Positions 54,601 through 64,000 of a stretch of 64,000 nucleotides of DNA are shown here, one piece after another. The translations under genes were made by a program, and so were the position numbers. Position 1 is the first letter of the stretch; each line of letters opens with the position of its first letter. Under the pieces are notes generated by a model. The model searched no databases. It saw only the letters and a program-made list of their open reading frames with translations, and was not told where the DNA came from. Origin of the DNA: Hymenopellis radicata (Eukaryota > Basidiomycota > Agaricomycetes > Agaricales > Physalacriaceae); NCBI GenBank assembly GCA_015501595.1, contig JADNRX010000020.1, positions 1-64,000 of the forward strand. The letters are read 5' to 3'.

Positions 54601-57205
54601 GGTCCGTAGTACCGATTTGGGAAGAAGTTGCCAGCGAAAATGTTGTCGTTCTCAAGGACATCATGAACAGCCGGCAACGCGTACGAGACGTGGAGCTGAT
54701 ATATGATCGTATTCCTGTCACTGCGGAACGACCACCAGACTTCTCCGACCTGAACGAGCTTATTGGTGTCGTCCTACGTTCCTCTAGGGATACACCTATC
54801 GTGGTCAATTGCCAGTTGGGACGGGGACGAAGTACCCTTGTTTCAATCATTCTTCTTTTGATACGAGAATGGCTCGATTCGAGACGTGTGCCTCCTACGC
54901 CTGGAACGCCGCGCATCAAAGCTCAGCGGACGCTGTCTTTGAGCCACTTGACGCCCATGGAGCCAATCACACCCGCCAAATCAGAGAAGCCGCGCAAGTC
55001 GTATCAGATCATTAACAGTATGCCCCCAGCTCAGCGAATGCGCGTGTAGTTGGCTGATCAGAGTTTAGATTTGCTTCGTGTTTTCCGGAAGGGTTTGGCG
55101 GTCAAGAACGTTGTTGACGACGCCATCGACCAATGTGACGTGGTGTACAATCTCCGGGAATCAATCGAGGAGAGTCGTATTATGGCCGAACAAGCCACTG
55201 ACGAGAGACAGAAGAAGACGCATACGCAAAAAGGTATGGATATTCGGATATGAAGTTATGCGATATGTAACTGATTTTGACATAGGCCTCCATAACCTGA
55301 GACGATACTTTGAGTTGATCGTATTCCAAGCTTACCTTCAGTCTACGGAGCCCGACACGATGGACAACTTTGAGAGTGTCGAGACGTTCGTCAAAAACCG
55401 ACCAGGTACCAGGTTTTTCCGCCTTGCCATCGAGGGTTTCCTAATCGGGTTTCCTTCAGTCATCAAGACGTTCGAGAAGGAGCTTCTGGCCGATGGATTC
55501 AACGCTCTGAAACCTTTAGAACGCGCCGATTATGCAGACGGTGTTGCGCATCCTGATGAGGTCCGGCAAGTAGTGATCAGCCGTTCGGGAAGCATTCTGT
55601 CTGCGTCGACGATCTTGAAGAGCGATTTCTTCTCGAACCTTCAGAAGATGACTTTACCTGAGTACGACCTTCTGACCCTCCCTGACTTCCCCCTTCTGAA
55701 CTGTTGTCTTAGGCGAATTGAAGGCTCGCCGAATTTCCGACGGGTTCCTCTGACTCTGGACTTTGGCTCATCGGAGGACCTGTCGTCTCCGGAGGGCCAA
55801 GAATATATGCCCCCGGATGGGAAACGAGTCTGTGGGAGGTGAGTATCTGGCCTTGAAAAGTGTTCGTGTCATTGATCCCTCGGCAGCGGCATGCCGACTG
55901 TGGAAGGTTTGAGAAGGGCGCTCAGACGAGTCGATGCTGGTCCCGGCGGGTCGAATATGGTTTATTGGACATCACTACGAGAGGTGTGTACTACCACGTC
56001 ATGCGCGTATGTGAGGCTGAGTCCGTTGAAGGAACCTGTCATCTACGTTGCCGGACGGCCGCATGTTCTAAGGCTGGTTGACAAGCCACTTGAAAATGTC
56101 GAGTGAGTGTTGCGCACCCACCTTTCCTCGGACGTACTCTCTGACAATTCGACTAGAGCTACGGGTGTGACCACGGCGATGGTTGAGTCGATGGAACAGA
56201 ACTTCAAGAAGGACGTCCTGCGAGAACTGAAAGCCGGCAACGGTCGTATTCTTCTACACGATGAGGTGGAGGAACGGCCGGGTGTTTTCTCTATCATTCC
56301 GATCTGGGAGAATGTCTCCAAGGAGGACATCATGACGCCTCGGGATGTCTTTGACCTTATGACGCAAGAAGGATTCAAGATTGACTATGGGCGCATTGCG
56401 ATTGTATGTTTCGTCGACGTCTGTGGGTGATTCCGAGCTGACAAGTGTTTGTGTAGACTGATGAACAGGCGCCGTTGCCCGAGGCGCTGTCCTTGCTTCT
56501 CGAGCGCGTGAAGTCCGGGATGTCCAAGGCCGGAGACTTTATCTTCAACTGCCAAATGGGACGCGGGCGAACTACGACGGGCATGGTCGCGGCCTGCTTG
56601 ATCTCGACGACGATGAACCGGGATATTCAAGACAGCGAGTGGCTGACGCAGGACGAGACGGCGGAGAGTTACGACCCGATAGACGGCCCGTCGGAAGACG
56701 AGGCCTATCTACAAGGTGAGTGTTCGTCCCTTGCGCGTGTCTGTTGCGATGCTCATCGAGGCTAGGCGAGTACAAGACGATTCTGCAGCTGGTCGGCGTT
56801 CTCTCGCACGGCAAAGTCGCGAAGCGGTTAGCTGACCGGGCAATCGATCTGATGCAAGATGTGCAGAATCTGCGCAAGGCAATCTATGAGTATGGCTGCA
56901 CTTTTTCTTTCCTCGGTGGTATACTGAATGTCGGTTTTGCAGCTATAAGCTCAAGGTTGATGCCTGTGAGAAGGGAACAACCAAGGAGATCAAGCTGAGG
57001 AATCTGGCTGTCAATTACCTGTATGTGTCTTTTCTCTCTCGCCGAGGAATCATGTTAGTGGACTGCTGAATGTTATAGGTTCCGCTATGGGACGCTGATT
57101 GTGTTTGCGAATTATCTGATTGACAAGACGGATGAGACGTTCTCGCAGTGGCTTACTGAGCATAGGGAGATTATGAATATTCTGAGACGGCGTTCATTAG
57201 ATTGA
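51677..57205 (+). CDS. Paladin-like protein with three tyrosine-phosphatase-type domains
   Basis: About 20 exons and about 1,350 residues. It starts MMADSHAARLKAALMEQE. Each of three repeats has an EEP-(I/V)-VY(I/V) segment (EEPIVYISGRPFVLR; EEPIVYVNGAPYCLR; EEPVIYVAGRPHVLR) followed by a phosphatase P-loop CX5R: FSCGMGAVRTTFAM (about 52836), NCQLGRGRSTLVS (about 54807) and NCQMGRGRTTTGM (about 56547). All three keep Cys and Arg. Paladin relatives have phytase-like phosphatase folds and are reported to act on phosphoinositides or to be weakly active regulators; the fungal substrate is unknown. A GC-AG intron probably splits the first EEP repeat (donor at about 52228). The C terminus is FRYGTLIVFANYLIDKTDE...RRRSLD. 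A join near 53530 is uncertain. It is convergent with the TPR gene. Confidence 0.83.
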
Positions 57206-57343
57206 GATTATTTGGGTGCTTACCTTGAAATTAGGATGTTCACAGGAGGATTCGAGTAAACTGTTGGTGATCATGATGGTGGCTGTTAAAACATGGTTAA
57301 TAATAAGTGCCAGCAAACAGCAGTAGTGTACAGAGAGCGAAAA

Positions 57344-59479
57344 TCAGGCAGACATCTCAAGGAATGGCTCCAGCGCGAGATCAGCGTCGTAATTCTTTTG
57401 CTTCCCTTTATCTACCAACCCAGGGCCTGCCCACCAGAGTTTCTTCATCTTCGGTAGTGCCACTTTGAGACGTTTCACTACCTGAAGTTGCTCAGATGCG
57501 GCAGCATCGCTTTTGATCATGTGCCCCAGCGCGCAGTGCAGGTACCCTGCAAGTCAAACGTCAGGCTTGTGAAGACCACATTCAACGCTCGAGCCGCCAC
57601 GCACATGTATGAGACTGGTCGTCGGTTGCATATCCGTCAGCGGCTTTCAGGTAAAACTTTCCAGCTGTGCGAAGATGATCCTTGGATTCGCTCGCACTAG
57701 TGATGTGGCTGAGCTGTTGGACGTGATAGTACCCCAAGGCTCTAGAACCGCATGTCAAAGTTGCATAAATTTCGGGTTGAAGGCTGACTTACGCATGTGC
57801 ATTGCCCCAACAGTTCTTATGATAAGCCCAGAGACTGCCGACGCTCTCTTGGGATGTATCGCCGGCATCGATATCCTTGATCAAATCGCGGGCTTCGGTT
57901 TTGAGCAGCGAGAGCATAGCCAGTCGATCCTGGACCTCTGTACTCGTACTCGCATGCTGTAAAGTAATCAGACAATAAACTGCAGTCTAAGAGAGGAAGT
58001 ACGACACGTACATCCATGATCGCATCGAGATACAGACGCCGGACACCGTTTATAAAGGTCGTCTCGAATATTGCCCCACGGTCTTCCCGTGGAACATCCT
58101 TCCATATTTCGGCACCCCATCTGAGCACCGTTATCGCATTTCGAAACTGCTCGAATTTCTGTGCGGGCTGATCCGCTAGCATTCCGTCGAGGAAGCCTTT
58201 CATGATCCAATAGCTGCACTTTTTGTTATACAAGAGAACAGTAGAAAAGGCAGGACTCACCAGACATTCATAGTAATGGCCATGCGGACAGGACACCAGC
58301 CTTCCTTTTGGACCCTTTCGGGTGCTTGGGCCATGATTTGGGATGGGCTACTAACGTGCACCGGCCAAGGCTTATAGTGACGCTGTTCTACGGTCACTGA
58401 AAAGGTCTCAGTAGTCAGCAAAGAGGCAATAGTAAAAACATGCTACGTACGCTGGTCCTCGAAGAGTTGCAGCCACTGGTTTGGGTAATCAAGATGAAAC
58501 GCCCTTTCATTGATAATCAAACAGTTGGTGAGATTCTCGAGAGCCTGTTATAGGGTGTATTAGTTGGAGTTGATGGGCGTCGAGCTTAGAGCTTACTCCC
58601 GTGGCGCCAAGGATCGGGACACCTTGATTGTTTCTGACCTTTGGCGACCTCATTATTTGCACACCAGTGGAGAATTCCTGTGAGATTATCGCGTTAGTGT
58701 TCATCCAAGGGTCATGCAGACCTACGCGGTATGCATCATTTAACGTTCAGGCCTTGGAACTCTCAGTGAGGCACTGCTCATCTCAGTAAAATACAGCGCA
58801 CCGAACTATCTGCATAGTTCCTGCGTACAAGGTCTGGGATCATCTCGCGCGCAACGATGCAAGGCGCCTTGTCCGTTATGGGGTTGCAGCAGGTAACACT
58901 GGGATTCGCTTCCGGAGTAAGAATGTGCGTTTTGTCAAACATTTCCTGCGAGCGTTTCACCCCGTCTTCGTACTGAGACTTCTGTTTCGCTTCAGCCGGC
59001 GACAGATTCTCCTTGGGAAGAGTTCCTAGAGCGGTTTTATAGGCATTTATGCTGTTAATATAACCTGCAAGCAGCTGAAGAGTCTGTGAGGGAGGAGAAA
59101 TACTTTACCAGCTTGTACCTCACGTAGTATGCATCTCCTACTTTCCCCCAAGCCTTCGAGTACATCGGATCGAGCTTGGTTGCCTGTATGGAAATTCAGG
59201 CCCAAGATGTTGGTCAGATCAGAGCTGCATATACACACAGTAATAGCATCAGCTAAAGCTTCAGTATATCTTTGGGCCAGAAAACGTCAATGCGTACAGC
59301 ACTCGATCAAAGAGGACCTACTTTTTCAGTGAGCGCTGACAGGCAGACCGATTTGCATAGAGGATCGCGTTTTTCTCATCCAGCGCGATAGCCTTTGTGT
59401 ATTTCGTGATAGCTGAATTGTACTCCTTCCTCAAAAATAAGGCATTGCCTTCGGTTTTCAATTTTTCGACAGCACTCAT
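57344..59479 (-). CDS. TPR (tetratricopeptide) protein
   Basis: Starts at 59479 with MSAVEKLKTEGNALFLRKEY, a typical first TPR. It continues NSAITKYTKAIALDEKNAI and ANRSACQRSLKK, then after introns the second and third repeats (KLDPMYSKAWGKVGDAYY; SINAYKTALGTLPKE). The long C-terminal part has ANPSVTCCNPITDKAPCIVA, APILGATGALENLTN-type sequence, a helical YWIMKGFLDGMLADQPAQKF segment and a last exon ending DADLALEPFLEMSA. This layout (N-terminal three-TPR domain resembling SGT/STI1 plus a long helical region) is common in agaricomycetes. N-terminal three-TPR domains often bind the C-terminal EEVD of Hsp70/Hsp90, but a client is not known. About nine exons; frames are kept where checked. Tail to tail with the paladin-like gene, 138 bases apart. 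Confidence 0.8.
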
Positions 59480-59801
59480 CGTGGAATGAAATTGAAGTGG
59501 TTCACGTTATGTAATAGTCTCGGGATACCATACCGAACGCCGAAAATCTGGAGCAAATCGCTACTGCATATATGGGCAAGCTTGTTCCGTTGGCCACCAC
59601 TGATGGACTCCGCCTGCGTGGACCTGACGAAGGCATAAACACCGACAAGCTGAGCTGGACGTCGAGTGAGGTTGAGAAGAGCACCGGTAGAAACGGCGGG
59701 CACAACGGAAGCGACTTCACCGAGTGATTAGTTGCATATGCCTATGTAGATGTCGATGCCTCCTAGTAATAACGCAAATCTAAACAATGTGAACATTCCC
59801 C
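59480..59801. other. Intergenic, nothing recognised
   Basis: About 320 bases between the TPR gene's start and the transporter's end, both on the minus strand. It must hold the TPR promoter; no site is clear. Confidence 0.4.
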
Positions 59802-62265
59802 TTATGTTTGAGGATCACACACGCCCATCGACGGTGCCCCTCCTGAGGCTCTAACATCAACTAAACCGAACGTGAGCACGACACAGAAAAAGCAACAAAA
59901 AATCGTCGACATACCCGAACAGTCTGTATCGTGGTGTAAATGGCAGCCAACATCCCAAACACCATCATCGCGATATCCTTCAACTTCTCGCTACGTGTGT
60001 GTGCTGCAGCCTTGTAATGCAGCATCGCAGGATACACGTAACATAGCGGCACACTAACACGAATTAGCTTTAGCCTATATACACAGCAAGGAAACCCACC
60101 AAGCGAAGCAACCAACAAAGGCCACAAACTTGTCCAAGTCCGCGGCACCCGCCCAGCTAATAAGCGTGGTGACGATAACCACGAAGAATCGGAAAAAGTT
60201 CTTTAGCCACTTGATGCGCGTGCTTGTCTTTCCGCTGCGCACGAACAGTCCGTTCTCCATGATTCTCACGGCTGGGAATAGCTGAAGAGGAACCGAGAGC
60301 ATGATAGCTACAGAGTACAAGAATTGCACCTAACAAGAGTCAGTTCCTACTCCAAGACATAAATTCAGACCACAAACCGCTTGCACCATAGGCTTCGACG
60401 TGTCCAGATTGACGAGGACAACAGTCTTGATATCAGACCCAAACGTGAGGTACGCGAGAGCACCAGCGCCGCCAAAGAGTACGAGGAGCCCGGTCATGAC
60501 GGCCGAGATAACAGCTGGGAACTTTTTGGGCTCCTTCATCGCGTCGGTGATTGGGATAACCTGCGCGATGATGATGAGAACGGTGAGTCATTCAATGGGA
60601 AAGATACCCACCAAGCCGATGCCTTCGAATGAGAACACTGCGGTCCTAGCAGCTAATTAGAGAACAAAGATAGGAGAAGCTTTCAAAGGACATACCCGAC
60701 AAATAGCGGGAAATCCTTCGGGTTGAACAAAGCCACATCTTGGACACCTCGTTGCGAAATAATATTGATCTCGCTTCCAAAGATATAGATCAAGCCAGCA
60801 AGAATGAACACGTCCGCTATCAACGCCGTAGTGCTCAACTTGGCGAGGTCACGAATGAGAACCAGCGGAAGGAAGACGATGAGTTGCATGAAGATGAAGT
60901 ATTGCACGCCGATAAGCTTCGCACAGTGGGTAACGCCCATAACGAAAGATTGCATGTTCTCCGCGACGAAAATCATGTACGCGCCGCAAAAGCCCATTTG
61001 CGACACCACGATAGAGCCTAGAATGAGCTGACGCATCCAGTTGCCGTAGAGAGTGCCACCAATGTCACCGAAACTTCCTGAAACGATAAACTTGGTGTGG
61101 ACGAGGAGGATGAAAGAGTATAATGAGATGGCAGCGATGAAGATGAAGAGTAGAGAAGAAAAGAGAAGGCCGCCATTGTAGAAAGCCCTGCCGAGGAAGA
61201 GGACACCAGTCCCGATGAATGCCTTGAGTAACTAGGGAGGTAATGAATAACGTGTTCCTTTTGGATAGAGTCTACTTACCATGAGAACTGCCTGTGTAAC
61301 CGTTGCATTTCCGTGGGGTCCGGGGGAGGCCGCGCGTCGTCTTGAACGCGACCTGGAGCGAGCCATGCTCGGCTTCCCACCCAGCAATGGTGCTGTCTCA
61401 GTTAGATCGACATGTGTCTGTTCCTCGAGGTCACCCTCCTGGTCTTCCTCTTCTTCTTCGAGGTCTTCTCCAGCCTGAAGAGCCATTAATAGGCGTGTTC
61501 GGAGACTCGTACCTGATACTTACAAAGTGTCCAAAGAGATATAGAAAGTCAACAAAGTTGTTGACGAATTGAGGATCCTCGCCAGGCTCGTTTGCGGTGC
61601 GCAGAAGAACGTAATTGCGGCGAAAACCACCTGGCTCGTGGATATGCTCGAATGCGGGATCAACGGGGAGTGACTGTGCAGCAAAGGAGGCGGCGCGGGA
61701 TCTGTTTTTGCGCTGATTAGACTGATACTTGTAAATGTCATGTCTAAAAAGAAATGAATATCTGTCGAGTAGAGATAACTGTATATACACACGTTACGTC
61801 GGCCCCAGCCACATGATAATGAACGGGGAAGGGCTCCGTGTCGTCCCTCGGATGAGTCACAGCGGTCGACGACGACGACGACGGCAGATCGCCATTGCTC
61901 CGTTTCCGCTCCTGCTTGGACACCAGATGCCGCCGCAGAACGCGCAACTTTTCGTCGTCGGGCAGGTCGTCAATGTCCGGCGGTAGCGGTGTGCCGTTTC
62001 TGACCTCCGGAGAGGGTCGTCCTGCACTCAAGCCGCCTATGCTCGGGGCCGAGCCGTCGCTGGCGGGTACGGCGGGCGATCCAGTTCTCGCTGGTACTGA
62101 CCGTAGCGGTATCGCCAAAGACGGCGGCGGCGGTGTTCCCTGTACAGTGTACTGCGCCCTCAAGGCGCGAAGATCTGGCGTCCCTATTGGCGTCGAGCCC
62201 GTCGAGCTGTCTGGCAGCGTCGGTCGTCCGCGTATACTGAGTGGTTTTGTAGGCGTCGACGACAT
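59802..62265 (-). CDS. Vacuolar-type amino-acid transporter (AAAP family, AVT3/4-like)
   Basis: Starts at 62265 (MSSTPTKPLSIRGRPTLPD) with a long Ser/Pro/Arg-rich cytosolic N terminus, an FVNNFVDFLYLFGHFAGEDL segment and an acidic EEEEEDQEGDLEE patch. The transporter core follows from VLMLLKAFIGTGVLFLGRAF (first helix of the AAAP family) through SLYSFILLVHT, ILGSIVVSQMGFCGAYM, FIFMQLIVFLPLVLIRDL, IADVFILAGLIYIFG, FSFEGIGLV-type, MKEPKKFPAVISAVMTGLL and AFVGCFAWVSLLCIYPAML. Yeast AVT3/AVT4 relatives export neutral or basic amino acids from the vacuole, and the layout with a long N terminus fits. The last exon needs one extra G in a GGGG run (about 59845) to end GAPSMGVCDPQT. Otherwise the frames hold. 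Confidence 0.85.
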
Positions 62266-63443
62266 CGTGGTCGATTACAGGGAGCACCTGGTCGGCAGCA
62301 GGTGAACAGGACCCTACATTTAAGGCACATCACGGCACGTCGTGCCGTCCCGATCAAAAGTCCTTCTTTTGGACTCTTTCTATCGGATAACTTATCAAAG
62401 CGCGAACTAGGAAACGCTTCGAGGAAGTTCGAGGAATACTTGGACTCTTCTAACATACTTGCGATAACGATTCGTACCTTTCCATCTTCAAGTCGACGAT
62501 TCGAGAACTACTATAGGAAGGCTGCCAAGGTCTTCTTTTATATTGTGGCGTGCAATCCGAGGAGGCTAAAATGGCCCGATATGGACGCCAAGAAGATAAA
62601 ATAGAGCGTACTTGGCGTGTTATTTGTGAGCAAGCAAGGACGGACGAAATCCCCAAAGCCATGTATCGTCTAAGTAGCTACCGTACATGTCTGTCTACAC
62701 GAATGGAAAGGCCGTCTTTCACTTAGACTTGGCCTTGCAGATGCTCTGAGACCGGGCCTTGAGCATCTGCGTGTCAATAAAATTCTAGCCCTCACGCTCA
62801 AATCTTTTCTTCCCACCCTCCAACTCCCTCTACTACGTGTTGTGTTGCCAGGTCAGCCTTCCAGCCCGGACCAGCCGAGTATTTGGCTGCCCGTGGCAAT
62901 TCAGTTTTCCCCCTTCACACCCTGGTTTGGCATATCTCGCCTTGATCTCGCCCGCTCTGTTCCCTCAGCCGGGACCTCTACCCGGTATCACTGATACTGG
63001 TCCCTTTCCTCATCATGCACCGTCACTTAGCTTCAACTCTCTGTACATTGTGTTGGACTTCAACATTGACCGATGTTAGCTCCATCCATACCACTGATGT
63101 TTATTTTAACCCTTACAGCACCTGTTTTACGAAGAGTACTAACTTGAAAACCAGAAATGACAAGATACGTATTAGTAGCGCCTCTCTGGAGATGAAGAGT
63201 ATAGCAAGCCACCCGGATGCGAGCACCCTAGAATTATACTCGTCTCGTCACCCACACAGCCGCCAGTCATGCGCGACCTGATCCCATCCGCCGCTGCGTC
63301 ACCACCACAAACGAGCCATCTCTACACGACTTGCAGCATCGGCATTGTCAACGGCGCCAAAAGCCTGTCGCCTTCCAACGAAGCTTACTCGATCCTTGCA
63401 ACACATACTTGGAGCCCGCTCTTGACATCTAAAGCCAGAAGAC
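62266..63443. other. Intergenic, no gene supported
   Basis: About 1.2 kb between the transporter start and the 3' end of the right-edge gene. Several short open frames are seen (for example 62302-62604), but none has codon usage or motifs that support a gene. Confidence 0.4.
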
Positions 63444-64000
63444 TCAATGATACCCACCGGGGCCATGATAAGGATGAGGAGGCGGATACATATAAGGATG
63501 CGGCGGTGGCGGATATGGCAGGCCCATATACGGATTTTGGTGCGGCGGGACATTATACGGCGCGTAAGGAGGAGGATACGGCCAGGCTGATAATACGCGC
63601 CAGACGGCGGTGGAGGGAGCGGCAAGTGCGAGTACGACGGCCCCGCAACTGGTCCCATCCTGGGAACGGGAACCTGGGCCTGCTGCTGCTTATTCTTCCG
63701 TTTCTTCTTCGGCGGCTCGATAACCTCCCCGCCTCTTTCTCTGGCAACCCCTTTCTCTTCTTCCCCGTCCGCCGTGCGATGATGTCCAAAGTGTCGTCTT
63801 TTGCGACCTCGCAGTACACGGCCATCTTCGCATCTCCTTTTGAGCGGTATTCGGAGGGAACAGTGTACGTCCGGACATCTTCAGAAGACAGATGGACACT
63901 AAGGGTGGCAGAGAAAGCTACGAGATAGCGTTAATTCAATTCGGTCAGATACTGTTGTTGCTTACCATCTTGATCTTGGACAATGTTTAGTGAAGGTATC
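63444..64000 (-). CDS. Pro-rich protein with possible dsRNA-binding segment, partial
   Basis: Enters from the right edge. An exon ending at about 63965 is followed by an intron (GTAAGC...TCGTAG, to about 63919), then AFSATLSVHLSSEDVRTYTV-type sequence and PSEYRSKGDAKMAVYCEVA. This resembles the second half of a double-stranded-RNA-binding fold (strand, PSEY turn, KGDAK helix), though that is a weak inference. A basic EPPKKKRKNKQQQ stretch (nuclear-localisation-like) and a Pro/Tyr-rich tail (PPPHPYMYPPPHPYHGPG) follow to the stop at 63444. Two single-base losses (GGGG run near 63705; CC near 63585) must be allowed for to read it through. Confidence 0.5.

Noticed and set aside
61895..62305. Plus-strand frame of 136 codons
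   Set aside because: Antisense to the N-terminal part of the amino-acid transporter.
63269..63928. Plus-strand frame of 219 codons at the right edge
   Set aside because: Antisense to a minus-strand gene whose Pro/Tyr-rich tail and basic region are clearly the coding strand.

Overview
The window looks like nuclear DNA of a basidiomycete, most likely an agaricomycete. Genes are split by many introns of about 45-60 bases with GT(A/G)xGT donors, they sit close together on both strands, and several belong to families typical of mushroom-forming fungi: F-box proteins with acidic tails, a multi-span membrane protein of the agaricomycete type, ZZ-finger proteins, a berberine-bridge-type flavoprotein and a methanol-oxidase-type GMC enzyme. 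All identifications were made by reading the sequence; nothing was searched.

Layout. 1-4.6 kb: three minus-strand genes (a Gln-rich protein cut by the left edge, a coiled-coil protein, and a RING ubiquitin-ligase-like protein). 4.8-8.5 kb: two F-box paralogues head to head. 8.8-9.7 kb: an unrecognised small gene. 10.7 kb: an intron-containing tRNA-Thr. 11.1-12.2 kb: a seven-helix-type membrane protein, divergent from a secreted FAD oxidase at 12.7-15.3 kb. 16.0-17.7 kb: a third F-box paralogue.

18-51 kb is a mosaic of duplicated segments in which each main pair lies in inverted orientation. It holds two copies of a long ZZ-finger protein, an F-box gene with a partial copy, a glycosyltransferase-like gene with a 5'-truncated copy fused to that partial F-box gene, one intact NmrA-type dehydrogenase-like gene with several fragments, and two copies of a Pro/Ser-rich protein. 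A GMC alcohol oxidase gene at 46.5-50.6 kb is broken by a 1.6 kb inserted tandem repeat.

51.7-64 kb is calmer and holds apparently ordinary genes: a paladin-like triple-phosphatase-domain protein (+), a TPR protein (-), a vacuolar-type amino-acid transporter (-) and, cut by the right edge, a Pro-rich protein with a possible dsRNA-binding segment (-).

The reading frames of many genes, single-copy ones included, break at isolated single-base losses that often lie in homopolymers. Uncorrected long-read errors are therefore a serious alternative to true decay, and pseudogene calls that rest on one frameshift should be read with that in mind. The genes do not form an obvious pathway. The main story is local gene-family amplification (F-box, ZZ, NmrA) by inverted duplication.
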